Shown here: positions 49,373-59,179 of the stretch, piece by piece
Position numbering within the stretch: the stretch's first letter is position 1
Layout: each line of letters opens with the position of its first letter
Assembly (NCBI GenBank): GCA_036426205.1
Contig: CM071570.1
Coordinates: 56,898,926-56,962,925, forward strand
From: Ascaphus truei
Lineage: Eukaryota > Chordata > Amphibia > Anura > Ascaphidae
Length of the DNA stretch: 64,000 nt
Reading direction: 5' to 3'
Made by a program: the position numbers and the translations under genes
The notes under the pieces: model-generated
Database searches by the model: none
The model's input: the letters and a program-made list of their open reading frames with translations, nothing else
What the model was told of the DNA's origin: nothing

Positions 49373-49954
49373 ATGAGTGTTCAAGTGCAGCCCGCTTTCC
49401 AAAAACCCGACAGAAGTTACGCGTATTTGATATGTGCCGCGATTAATGCAACAGATGATAAGATGGCAATAGTTGCTCAAATTTATCAGTATTTTATCGA
49501 AAACTATGACTTTTACAAATTTTCGCCAACTCCTCATACGTGGAAGCGTGCAGTAAGGAAAAGCTTATTTAGTGATCCCTGTTTTCATCGTATTGAGCCA
49601 CAATTTGTTGGAGGGTATTGGTGTGTATCACCGGATTTTCCCCGTATCTATGATCATGAAGGCGGCAAAAGGCGAAGGGTCGTGTTAAAACCAAATAAGA
49701 AGCGACAGTCGCTGCCAAGCAATGCACAAGCACCAGCACCGGCTTCCAATGACGGTCCCACCGTCAGTGACAACCCTGAGCCTGAGTCGGATTTCGCGTG
49801 CAGTTTTGATGAAGCTTGCATGTACCTAAGCAATTTCCAGTCTCACCAGCTGACTACAGGTGGACTAGTCCCGCTGCAAACTATCGACGTGGATGATCAA
49901 GAAAGCTGGACTGGCAGTGGACTGGCGCCAGCTGAATGGGAAATTCTATGGTGA
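49373..49954 (+). CDS. forkhead-domain (FOX-like) protein encoded by transposon
   Basis: 193 codons, ATG in a strong context (CCGCCATGA). Residues 11-89 align with the forkhead winged helix: KPDRSYAYLI (helix 1), IVAQIYQYFIENYDFYK (helix 2), TWKRAVRKSLFSDPCF (recognition helix), GGYWCVSPDF (wing 1). In the recognition helix the usual base-contacting Asn and His are Arg59 and Lys63. A basic stretch follows (KRRRVVLKPNKKRQ, about 99-112), a likely nuclear signal, and then an acidic, Ser/Pro-containing tail that ends in DVDDQESW...AEWEIL. The frame is intact. A GTGAGT donor overlaps the last codons (intron 49951-50057). Spliced or not, the protein ends within two residues of the same place. Two AATAAA signals lie at 50141 and 50155. 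The role is inferred as a DNA-binding regulator or accessory factor of the transposon. It could also be a captured host FOX gene fragment. Confidence 0.8.
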   Translation: MSVQVQPAFQKPDRSYAYLICAAINATDDKMAIVAQIYQYFIENYDFYKFSPTPHTWKRAVRKSLFSDPCFHRIEPQFVGGYWCVSPDFPRIYDHEGGKRRRVVLKPNKKRQSLPSNAQAPAPASNDGPTVSDNPEPESDFACSFDEACMYLSNFQSHQLTTGGLVPLQTIDVDDQESWTGSGLAPAEWEILW

Positions 49955-50057
49955 GTACTGTAATGTTGCTGTATTATTTTGGTGAGGATGGCTGGGTACT
50001 TCTTTAAGGGGCTGACCATTACTGTACATTAAAACTTTTCTTTTTGTTTTTCCTCAG
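49951..50057 (+). other. predicted intron of forkhead gene
   Basis: Donor ATG/GTGAGT and acceptor TTTTTCCTCAG with a good pyrimidine tract. 107 bp. A spliced transcript would have TGA across the junction, so translation ends at the preceding leucine. Confidence 0.6.
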
Positions 50058-50140
50058 AAAAGAAAATGGCTAATAGGGGGATTTCGATGGATAATATTGT
50101 ACTGTATGCTGATGCTTTCCGGCCGTACAGTATACTGTGT

Positions 50141-50160
50141 AATAAACCCGAAAAAATAAA
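50141..50160 (+). terminator. poly(A) signals of forkhead gene
   Basis: AATAAA at 50141-50146 and 50155-50160, about 190 bp after the stop codon, with a T-rich stretch downstream. Confidence 0.55.
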
Positions 50161-50239
50161 ACTATGCATTTATTCTACATGTTCAGTATCGTTTCATTAT
50201 GTGTCTTCTACAGTATACTGTACAGTGGTATACAGTGCC

Positions 50240-51335
50240 TAACATCTATGGGCAAAATGATTTTTATTTCTTGGTGCCCTAGAACAGAAGTTCCCATGCC
50301 AATTGGCCGTGAACTTGACCGAGGCCCTAAGTAGTTCCCATGCCAATTGCGCGAATATAATTTAAAATAATCCGTTCTGTGGGTCTGAGCAGGTTGAAAT
50401 TCGCCTGGTCCTCATGCGGAAGGAGCCTTGCCATAGTGGCAAAATATCAGCCTTCCACGACCCCCGGAACCGGAGATACCAAAAGACAGTTTAAAAGCAC
50501 ATTACCAAAGTGGCTTTTTTCTGCCATGTAAGTCAATGGCAGAAACCTAAACTTTAACATTACCCTGACTCCGTTCTGTTGCCACGAGAGGGTCGCAATT
50601 TGGCATGCAATCCTGCCGCAACTAGGACTACATGGTGACCGAATCTGAGCCCTCTAGGTTGAACAGAACCGGAGTTGTGGGTTCCAGGTTTCTGCTCATT
50701 CTGACTTAGCCGTTTCAAAGCTTTCTCCGCCATTACGCTCAATGATAGGACCCTCCTCGCCGGTGTGACCCTTTCTCGCCGCCATTACTGGTTGGACCCT
50801 GTTGGGGTGAAGTGAGAGGGTTCCTAACATCTAGGGGCAAAATGAATTTTATCTCTAGGTGCCCTAGAACAGAAGTTCCCACGCCAATTGCCCTAGTTCC
50901 CACGCCAATTGCCCTAGTTCCCACGCCAATTGCGCGATCAGGCGGAAAAAAAACAGTGCAGCAAGCCTCGACATTCTAGAAACACTGTATTTTGTTATAC
51001 AGTACTATCAAAGGAGCAAATGGAAACAATGTACAGTACAGTAAGACAAATCAACATGTTCTTTTATTGGTGCAGTCAGTTCAAAAACATTTATTTACAA
51101 ATACAATGTTGAAGCATTATAAGTACTATCTCCTTTATTAAAGAAACACAGTACTGTATACAGTACAGTACAGTACAGTGGGATGGTGCGCAACACTGTC
51201 AGTCAGACCTGCACCAGTTCAGTCCTAGAGGGCAGCAAACAGGGCAGGTTTTCAGGGCAACCTTGAAAACCGTGCCTGTTTGCGGCCCTCAGGGACTGGA
51301 GTTGTGCATGTCCTGTGTAAAAAAACACACAACAA
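50240..51335 (+). repeat. module A, internal inverted-repeat partner of modules B and C
   Basis: About 1.1 kb that recurs inverted at 56640-57520 (B) and 57950-59150 (C). It contains a 590-bp unit flanked by about 110-bp direct repeats (CTAACATCTA, GGGCAAAATGA, CCCTAGAACAGAAGTTCCCA) and a 21-bp tandem array on GTTCCCACGCCAATTGCCCTA (50875-50936). A poly(A) signal for the minus-strand BEN-like gene lies inside (51134-51139). Conserved between copies but with no shared intact frame in all three. Confidence 0.75.
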
Positions 51336-51414
51336 CATCTCCTTTTTTAAGTACAGCGGGTACTATAGGGCAAAACATGTACAGTACAATACAGTTCAGC
51401 ACAACAGTATGGTC

Positions 51415-52812
51415 TCACTGAAAGTCCTCCACATTGTCCATCCATGGCCGATTCCTTGCATGGCGCAAAACACCATTAATGCAGTCTCTAACGCCTTTCA
51501 TTACAGGATCTGTAACTGGATAAAAGCGCAGCATTTCTTCCACAATGTTTTTCCTTAAATTGACAGGAAGCGCCTTTTTTACGCGATTCCCATCGTAGTT
51601 CACTTTGAACACCCACTCGCAGTACAACGAGTAGGGAACATGGTGCTTAAAAATGATCAAGGCATACTTGTGGGGTACACCAGCACTCTTCACCCTATAA
51701 TTCTCCCTGAGCTTCGGTGGCAGATCGCACAGGGTGATGTCGGGCACCGTTTCGATGCGAGCGTGTGTAGGTCTTTTGGGAACAGGTGTGCTTGAGGCGA
51801 CGGGCGATGGTAGGTTGTCTGGGAGGAAGCTTTCCTCCGGTCGTGGTTGCCGTGTTGTCTCCTGGCGTGGTCTTGATGGGGTTGTCATGTTCTCCTCAAC
51901 GGCATACATGTACACTACATCTTCTGGTGGAGGGGGTGCGCTTGGTGATGGAAGGGGGTCGAAGGTCCCATTCATCACATCCATGCCACCCCCCTGCTCC
52001 GGCATCGGGGAAACAGGGGCATTAGCACCGAGCAAATAATTTATGCCCGCTATGTCAGCCTCTATCTTCTCCATCCGTCGATCCATCCGTTGTTCCATTT
52101 GTAGCATCCATTGCTCCACATTTATCATAGTCTCCAGAAGCAGATTTATCTTTGCTAGCACAATAGAATTCCCGGGGAGATCCACACTTATCCCATTCAG
52201 CATCCGGTCTAACGAGCTGCTTCTTGTGCATGGCATCTGGACATCTGGGGGGATGGGTGCAACTGAGGATGAGATGGGGGTTCCATGGACAGAAGCAGCA
52301 TCGATGGAGAGTGGAGGAGGTGACCTGTGGATACCCGGTAGAGCAGAAGCGGCAGCGTCGTCGAAGAGGGATGGAGAAAGTGACCTTTGTATTTCCGGGC
52401 GAGAAGCAGAGTCGTCCAAGAGCAAAGGAGACAGTGACCCGTGGATTTCAGAGGCGGCAGCGTCGTCAGATGGAACCGGAGAAAATGGGGGTGGAGAAGA
52501 CGGGCTGAAGACTTCCGGGACAGCTACAGCAGAGTCGTCGAAGCATATGGGAGGAAGTGGTCTGCGGATTCGATGGGTTGGCTGCCAATCGTTTTGTGTC
52601 GAGAGTACAACACCGTATATCTTCTTCACATAATAAGGCTGACGTCTAAGAAAACCCTTAACCTTTGGGGTCAGCAGAAGGTTTTCTTTATTGGCCTTAG
52701 CCTGTCGCTTTGCCCTTGGCGTGGAAACGGCAACCGCCTTTCGCTTTTTCAGCTTGACAGGCACGGCAGAGGTGAGTGGGTTCTTGCATCCATAGAACCG
52801 GGGTTGCTCCAT
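51415..52812 (-). CDS. BEN-like domain protein encoded by transposon
   Basis: 465 residues from ATG at 52812 (context CTTCCATGG); an upstream in-frame GTG adds five codons but is not a eukaryotic start. Residues 20-40 are strongly basic (KLKKRKAVAV...AKRQAK), a likely bipartite nuclear signal, followed by KEN at 42-44. Residues about 91-172 are imperfect tandem repeats of about 20 residues (DDAAAS-EIHGSLSP, LLDDSASRPEIQRSLSP). Residues about 205-265 are heptad-like (EQWMLQMEQRMDRRMEKIEADI), a probable coiled coil. The C-terminal 103 residues (GVPHKYALIIFKHHVPYSLY, KKALPVNLRKNI, GVRDCINGVLRHA) fit the BEN-domain pattern of helices with a conserved KxALP. BEN domains bind DNA or proteins in chromatin. 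The frame is intact and divergent from the transposase. The domain name is tentative. Confidence 0.65.
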   Translation of the reverse strand: MEQPRFYGCKNPLTSAVPVKLKKRKAVAVSTPRAKRQAKANKENLLLTPKVKGFLRRQPYYVKKIYGVVLSTQNDWQPTHRIRRPLPPICFDDSAVAVPEVFSPSSPPPFSPVPSDDAAASEIHGSLSPLLLDDSASRPEIQRSLSPSLFDDAAASALPGIHRSPPPLSIDAASVHGTPISSSVAPIPPDVQMPCTRSSSLDRMLNGISVDLPGNSIVLAKINLLLETMINVEQWMLQMEQRMDRRMEKIEADIAGINYLLGANAPVSPMPEQGGGMDVMNGTFDPLPSPSAPPPPEDVVYMYAVEENMTTPSRPRQETTRQPRPEESFLPDNLPSPVASSTPVPKRPTHARIETVPDITLCDLPPKLRENYRVKSAGVPHKYALIIFKHHVPYSLYCEWVFKVNYDGNRVKKALPVNLRKNIVEEMLRFYPVTDPVMKGVRDCINGVLRHARNRPWMDNVEDFQ

Positions 52813-53063
52813 GGAAGCAGGTGGCACAATGCACTATCTGGACAAGGGCAAGTTCAGATAAAGATCATCGAGTGGGAGGCTATGCAAAGTGTGTGACCTT
52901 TTATGCATGGCGACCAGGTACAGGTGTTGAAAGTGGGCGTACTCTAATGTGAGTCATTACCGTATAAATACACCATCCATTTTGTGTTGACTGCACATAG
53001 AATACACATCGACTAAACATCGAATATACATTCTTGTGTTTGTATTTCTTTCTACTCGCAGCA
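52813..53063. promoter_or_regulatory. divergent promoter between BEN-like gene and transposase
   Basis: 251 bp between the two starts. TATAAATA (52963-52970) faces the transposase, about 94 bp upstream of its ATG. On the other strand CATAAAAGG (52898-52906) faces the BEN-like gene, 86 bp upstream. The two boxes imply coordinated expression from one short region. Confidence 0.55.
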
Positions 53064-54670
53064 ATGCCTGTTAAAAAGATTTCAAAGGATCTCAGCATGC
53101 GAATTAAGGAGATGTACACGAGCTGACACCGAATTGCTGCTATCCAGCGCTGGTTAGCTACTTCTGACCTCGTTGTGCCATTAACCACCGTGTGCTATCA
53201 TGCATACGGAAAAAACAGAGACCGCAAAAGGGCACCAAGGGTAACTAACGCGTAAGTATATTTATAAAACTTAACAAAAAAAATATAGAAAACTGTACGT
53301 ACTGTACAGTTCATACAGTACAGTACATCTACAGTACAGTTCTGTATCTACTGTAATACTGTTGTTATTTCTGTTGATTTATATTACAACATAGTTTGTC
53401 TATTTATATTTATAGTACAGCAGTATACATTTTTTGTATATTTCTATTTATCTTACAACGGTATATATAGGATGTATATTTATATTTATATTACAACAGT
53501 ATATTTATTTTGTATATTTATATTACAACAGTATACATTTTTTGTATATTTATATTTACTGTATATTACAACATTATATTTATATACATTTTATATTGCT
53601 GCATATTAATAAAACAATATATTTTCTTTACATTGTAGGGAGACAACTCTTCTGGTGGACAAAATAAGTGAGGAGAATGATGAGAGGAGTGCATTAAGGG
53701 TTAAAAACACTCTGCAGGAAAAGCGCAATCTGACTGTATCCGAGACCAGCATAAAGAAGATGAGACGCAGCATTGGATGGAAATATGGACGTGTGAGGTG
53801 TGCCGCTAAAATGTTTTATTCCTTGTCATTACAGAGCGTACCCGATGATACGGGACGCAAACAAAATAAAAAGAGTGGTCCAGGCCCAGGCATGGATCGA
53901 CAGTGGAGAGACTTTCCAGGATTGCATCTTCACTGATGAGTCTACTGTGTCGCTGGAGAGATTTGCAAGATTTGCGTTCCACAAAAAAGGCCGCATATCT
54001 TTGAAGCCGCGGCCAAAACACCCTGTGAAGCTGCATGTGTGGGGTGCCATCTCTAGGCGTGGACCGGGATGCATTGTCATCTTTGAAGGTAAAATTTATC
54101 AAATATAATGTCGCCTAATGCACTGTACTTGACTAGTGTTGCCTTACCGTATGCACTGTACTGTACTATTGTGCAGTTTTTTGAGCACTTTTCTTTTCTT
54201 GCTATAGGAATCATGAATAAAACTTTCTTCCAAGACAACATTGTGCCCGAGATACATCACACGCGAGTTCCCCAATGGTCACCACTTCTACCACGACAAC
54301 GATCCCAAGCACACCGCGTCAACGGCGCATATCCTTGAGCGCGACATCAACTGGGTGAAGACGCCAGCGGAGTAAGTGCAGTAGACCGTGTCCCATTTTT
54401 GTTCCCCACTGTTTTTAGCTCTTAAACCAATTGTTCTTTCTTTCCAATGACAGATCGCCAGACTTCAATCCGATCGAAATGGTCTGGCATCAGCTGAAGG
54501 ACCATATCCGGAAAGTGGCAAAACCCTCCAAAAAGGACGAGTTGTTGAAAGGCATAATGAGTTTTTGGAACGATGTACTCACCGTGGAACGCTGCAATAA
54601 ATATATAGACCATATTGCCACTGTGTTGCCCATTGTCATCGCGCGTAATGGGCAAGCATCAGGAAAGTAG
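53064..54670 (+). pseudogene. Tc1-type DDE transposase, five exons, two lesions
   Basis: Predicted exons: 53064-53251, 53639-53797, 53835-54088, 54208-54371, 54454-54670, about 327 residues, a normal Tc1 length. The N-terminal HTH region (IKEMYTS*HRIAAIQRW) has TGA at 53124-53126. The second HTH half is LTVSETSIKKMRRSIGWKYGR. The catalytic domain starts YPMIRDANKIKR. Catalytic residues: Asp in FTDES (53935), Asp in HDNDPKH (54295), Glu in SPDFNPIE (54476). Exon 4 has a one-base frameshift between HHTR and the FPNGHHFYHDND segment. Between the second Asp and the Glu I count 32 residues; 34 is usual in Tc1. Intron 2 would be only 37 bp, so it may be an indel. The other donors (GTAAGT, GTAAAA, GTAAGT) and acceptors are good. 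Reaction in the intact family: cut-and-paste at TA. Confidence 0.8.
53390..53620 (+). repeat. AT-rich minisatellite in transposase intron 1
   Basis: Irregular units on TTTATATTACAACAGTATA, about 30-60 bp apart, between exons 1 and 2. Confidence 0.75.
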
Positions 54671-55620
54671 TACTGTGCTGTAGTATTGTAAGTACAGTAT
54701 GATACAGGTAAGTATGGCACAAATTTTTTTCTTTCCAGATAGTAAGAGTATACAGTAGTTAGTTTTTCTTTACAGAGAGAGCAGCACCAGCCATCAGGTT
54801 ACAGTACAGTACATAGAATTTAACAGTAGTCAGAGTATACAGTAGTTACAGTATACAGTAGACTAGTTTGACAGTACTACAGTAACTGCCTACTAACTGC
54901 TCCATTTTTTTCTTTCCAGAGAAAGCTGCACCAGCCACCTACAGTAGTTCTACACATCACACAATGCCATTATACAGTACAGTACGCACATACAGTACAG
55001 TACAGTAACTGCACTAATTTTTTGTTTTCTTGTCGTTTCAGGAAAAAGGGTGGCCTAGGGGGAGGTGGGGGTGTTGTGTCCAGTCAAATCTGCTTATACA
55101 GTCAAATGTACAGTATATAAACAGCAGTAATGATGTACACAAAACCTCTCCTCTCTCAATGAACTACTGTACTGCAGACAGAATGAGGAAAAGATAAAGA
55201 CGGAAAAAATAATATTACTATACAGTATATAGTATATATATTATACAGTACATTACAGTACTGTATATAGTATTAAATAATATTCTTATAAATGTGCATT
55301 ACTCATGTTTCCCCATGTTTTACAAATGTTTTACAAATGGTTATCCAATTTCAAGCTGCCAAAAGAACTTAATAAAGACTGCATTATGTATTATTCCTGA
55401 TTATTTTTATATTTGTATTTTTTGGTTCCTGATAAAATAAAATAAATATTTATTCACTTTCCTGCGAATCATAATCATTGACAATCACCCCTACAGTGCA
55501 CCAATGAATAAGAATGTTTTGTAAATGTTTCTCCGATTTCACTCTGCCAGAAGAATTTAATAAAGGCTGCAGTATTGTATGTATTATTATGATTATTTTT
55601 CTTTGTATTTTTTTTTCCAT
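54671..55620 (+). other. transposase 3' flank, TACAG-rich
   Basis: Repeated CAGTACAGTA motifs (54800-55020, 55220-55270). AATAAAG at 55368 within CTTAATAAAGACTGCA, a likely transposase poly(A) signal. The same block returns at about 55558 and 56620 (TTTAATAAAGGCTGCAGTAT), so the 3' end is triplicated. Confidence 0.5.
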
Positions 55621-56138
55621 GATGAAATATCAGTTTACTCTCAATTCTCACAGTGCTGTGCACATCAGATTTACATTTCAAATTAGAGAGGGGATTTTCC
55701 AAAGCGTTACCGTTAACAAAACAGGCCTCTAAGGGTTGGGGGAGGGGGATGTTGTGATTAGACGCAGGCGTACTGAGTCTTTGTAGCTCGGCTATGGGCG
55801 GATTAAGAACACAATGGCAATATGCAGAAGATTAACGACCCAGTGGAGAGAAGGGGTTGGTAGGATAGGGTGACTCAGCCGATTGACGCTTGGCTAGGGA
55901 GGGATTAAAAACACAATGAGAAAAGTACTGCAACTGCAGAAAATGAATGACTCTGGAGGTGTGTGGCTGAAATAGTTAACAGCACTGTAATTTCAAAAGG
56001 CAGTTCATCATAATAATTTGATGAGTAAACCCCCAAATACAACCCCCAAATACAGTACATAAAAAGCAAGTCACTTTAACTCCCTGTGCCTCATGCACCA
56101 AAAACAAACAGTAGATTTTCTATATATATATATATATA

Positions 56139-56498
56139 CTGCTGCGGCCGAGTTTATTCGAGCATTTGCCCGTTCTCGGCCGCAGCAGTAGCCTGGCGTG
56201 CGCTGGAGGGTGACGGGCACGCGCCGAAGCAGCGGAAGAGCGCCCTCCGATCGGGGCGCTCTCCCTCCCGCTGCCGGGTCCGCCGGGTCCCCCGGAACCC
56301 CCTGCCGCCGTCCCCCACATCGCGGGACACCAGGGCTCCCTCGGGGAGCCCTGGACGCGTGTGCAGGGGGCGCACGCTCCCAATGACGCGTGACCGCGCG
56401 TCGGTGACGCGCGGCACGCCGAGGGGTGGCCACTAGCAAGCCGGGAAATCTCCCGGCTTGCGGATCTGGCCGCAGTGCAATAAACTGTGTCGCCAGTG
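56139..56498. mobile_element. 360-bp nested element with related terminal repeats
   Basis: Ends CTGCTGCGGCCGAG then TTTATTCGAGC; inverted right end CACTGGCGACACAG then TTTATTGCACTG. TA lies on both sides. The ends are of the same type as the large transposon, but the interior is CpG-rich and unrelated. Two strong hairpins: CTGCTGCGGCCGAG with its complement 22 nt later, and GCAAGCCGGGA/TCCCGGCTTGC with a 4-nt loop (56433-56462). Confidence 0.7.
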
Positions 56499-56639
56499 TA
56501 TACTGTAAATATATTATAAATTAATATTGATACAGTATAAATGTCCATTTTTCATGTATCTCCATGTTTTATAAATGTTTTGTAAATGTTTCTCCGATTT
56601 CAATCTGCCAGAAGAATTTAATAAAGGCTGCAGTATGTA

Positions 56640-57520
56640 TTATTGTGTGTTTTTTTACACAGGACATGCACGACTCCAGTCCCTGAGGGCCGCAAACAGG
56701 CACGGTTTTCAAGGTTGCCCTGTACTGTAGCAGTAAACCATACACCTGTTGATGGTTTGAATTGCTGTGCACTTTAAATGTTTCAACATTGTACAGTATT
56801 TGGAAACAAATGTTTTTGTACTGACTCCACCAATAAAAGGACATGTTGATTTGTCTCACATTGTTTCCATTTGCTCCTTTGACAGAGTAACAAATGTCGA
56901 GGCTTGCTGCACTGTTTTTTTACTGCCTGATCGCGCAATTGGCGTGGGAACTAGGGCAATTGGCGTGGGAACTAGGGCAATTGGCATGGGAACTTCTGTT
57001 CTAGGGCACCTAGAGATAAAATTCATTTTGCCCCTAGATGTTAGGAACCCCCTCACTTAACCCCAACAGGGTCCGAGCAGTAATGGCGGCGAGAAAGGGT
57101 CACGCCGGCGAGGAGGGTCCTACCATTGAGCGTAATGGCGGAGAAAGCTTTGAAACGGCTAAGTCAGAATGAGCAGAGACCTAGAACCCACAACTCCGGT
57201 TCTGTTCAACCTAGAGGGTTCAGATTTGGTCACCATGAAGTCCTAGTTGCGGCATGATTGCATGGCAAATTGCGACCCTCTCGTGGCAACAGAACGGAGT
57301 CAGGGTAATGTTAAAGTTTAGGTTTCTGCCATTGACTTGCATGGCAGAAAAAAAGCCACTTTGGTAATGTGCTTTTAAACTGTCTTTTGGTATCTCCGGT
57401 TCCGGGGGTCGTGGAAGGCTGATATTTTGCCACTATGGCAAGGGTCCTTCCGCATGAGGACCAGGCGAATTTCAACCCGCTCAGACCCACAGAACGGATT
57501 ATTTTAAATTATATTTATAT
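56640..57520 (-). repeat. module B
   Basis: Inverted copy of module A: GTTCCCACGCCAATTG array at 56934-56998 on minus, and the shared GTCTTTTGGTATCTCCGGTT block. The 60-codon frame open in A and C is stopped in B. Confidence 0.75.
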
Positions 57521-57949
57521 ATTTATATATTTTTATTTTAAAGATATTAAAGAATGTACTGTATTGTATTTAAAACATGTGACTGTAAACAATACTGACT
57601 GACAAATGTTTAAACACCCTGATGAAATATCAGTTTACTCTCAATTCTCACAGTGCTGTGCACATCAGATTTACATTTCAAATTCGAGAGGGGATTTTCC
57701 AAAGCGTTACCAATAACAAAACAGGCCTCTAAGTGTTGGGGGAGGGGGATGGTGTGATTAGACGCAGGCGTACTGAGTTTTTGTAGCTCGGCTATGGGCG
57801 GATTAAGAACACACTGGCAATATGCAGAAGATTAACGACCCAGTGGAGAGAGGGGTTGGTGGGATAGGGTGACTCAGCCGATTGACGCTTGGCTAGGGAG
57901 GGATTAAAACACAATGACAACAGTAACTGCAGAAAATGAGCAACGCGTT

Positions 57950-59150
57950 GTTGTGTGTTTTTTTACACAGGACATGCACGACTCCAGTCCCTGAGGGCCG
58001 CAAACAGGCACGGTTTTCAAGGTTGCCCTGAAAACCTGCCCTGTTTGCTACCCTCTAGGACTGTACTGGTGCAATCTCAACCCGCTCAGACCCACAGAAC
58101 GGATTATTTTAAATTATATTTATATATTTTTATTTTAAAGATATTAAAGAATGTACTGTATTTTATTTAAAACATGTGACTGTAAACCATACTGACTGAC
58201 AAATGTTTTCACACATGTACTGTACTGTAGCAGTAAACCATACACCTGTTGATGGTTTGAATTGCTGTGCACTTTAAATGTTTCAACATTGTACAGTATT
58301 TGTAAATAAATGTTTTTGTACTGACTCCACCAATAAAAGGACATGTTGATTTGTCTCACATTGTTTCCATTTGCTCCTTTGACAGTATAACAAATGTCGA
58401 GGCTTGCTGCACTGTTTTTTTACTGCCTGACCGCAAAGCCGCAAGATCGGCAACATTGTAAAAAAGGAGCAATGAGCGCGCAATTGGCATGGGATCTAGG
58501 GCAATTGGCGTGGGAACTAGGGCAATTGGCGTGGGAACTTCTGTTCTAGGGCACCTAGAGATAAAATTAATTTTGCCCCTAGATGTTAGGAACCCCCTCA
58601 CTTCACCCCAACAGGGTCTGACCAGTAATGGCGGCGAGAAAGGGCCACGCCAGCGAGGAGGGTCCTACCATTGAGCGTAATGGCGGAGAAAGCTTTGAAA
58701 CGGCTAAGTCAGAATGAGCAGAAACCTGGAACCCACAACTCCGGTTCTGTTCAATCTAGAGGGCTCAGATTCGGTCACCATGTAGTCCTAGTTGCGGCAG
58801 GGTTGCATGCCAAATTGCGACCCTCTCGTGGCAACAGAACGGAGTCAGGGTAATGTTAAACGTTAGGTTTCTGCCATTGACTTGCATGGCAGAAAAAAAA
58901 GCCACTTTGGTAATGTGCTTTTAAACTGTCTTTTGGTATCTCCGGTTCCGGGGGTCGTGGAAGGCTGATATTTTGCCCACTATGCAAGTGGTCCTCCGGC
59001 ATGAAGGACCAAAGGCGCATTTCAACCCGCTCAGACCCACAGAACGGATTATTTTAAATTATATTCGCGCAATTGGCGTGGGAACTTCTATTCATTTTGC
59101 CCCCAGATGTTAGGAACCCTCTCACTTGACCCCAACAGGGTCTGAGCATG
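57950..59150 (-). repeat. module C
   Basis: Second inverted copy of module A, longer than B. It includes a repeat of the first 100 bp at its far end (59065-59150). It lies 300 bp from the right terminus, so A and C give the transposon long internal inverted repeats. Confidence 0.75.
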
Positions 59151-59179
59151 TACAGTACTGTACTTTAAAATAAATTAAA

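Larger units (their letters stand above)
55620..59150. repeat. tandem duplication of transposon 3' region
   Basis: GATGAAATATCAGTTTACTC (55620) through GACGCAGGCGTACTGAG and GGCTAGGGAGGGATTA recurs at 57621-57915 in the same orientation, each time followed by an inverted module (B, then C). Unit 1 has the small element 56139-56498; unit 2 does not, so that element arrived after the duplication or was lost from one copy. Confidence 0.75.

Noticed and set aside
49373..49954. Forkhead frame as an ordinary host FOX gene
   Set aside because: It lies 0.4 kb inside a TA-flanked terminal repeat, within a transposon whose two ends are confirmed by a second copy. A nested host gene cannot be fully excluded without other copies.
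50560..50742. 60-codon frame (MSVMAEKALKRLSQ...) conserved in modules A and C
   Set aside because: Module B has a stop in the same frame, and the similarity is that of the whole repeat at DNA level, so coding is not needed to explain it.
52043..52633. 196-codon plus-strand frame
   Set aside because: Antisense shadow of the BEN-like gene.
52813..52827. Upstream GTG start for the BEN-like protein
   Set aside because: GTG is not a normal eukaryotic start. The ATG five codons later has a good context.
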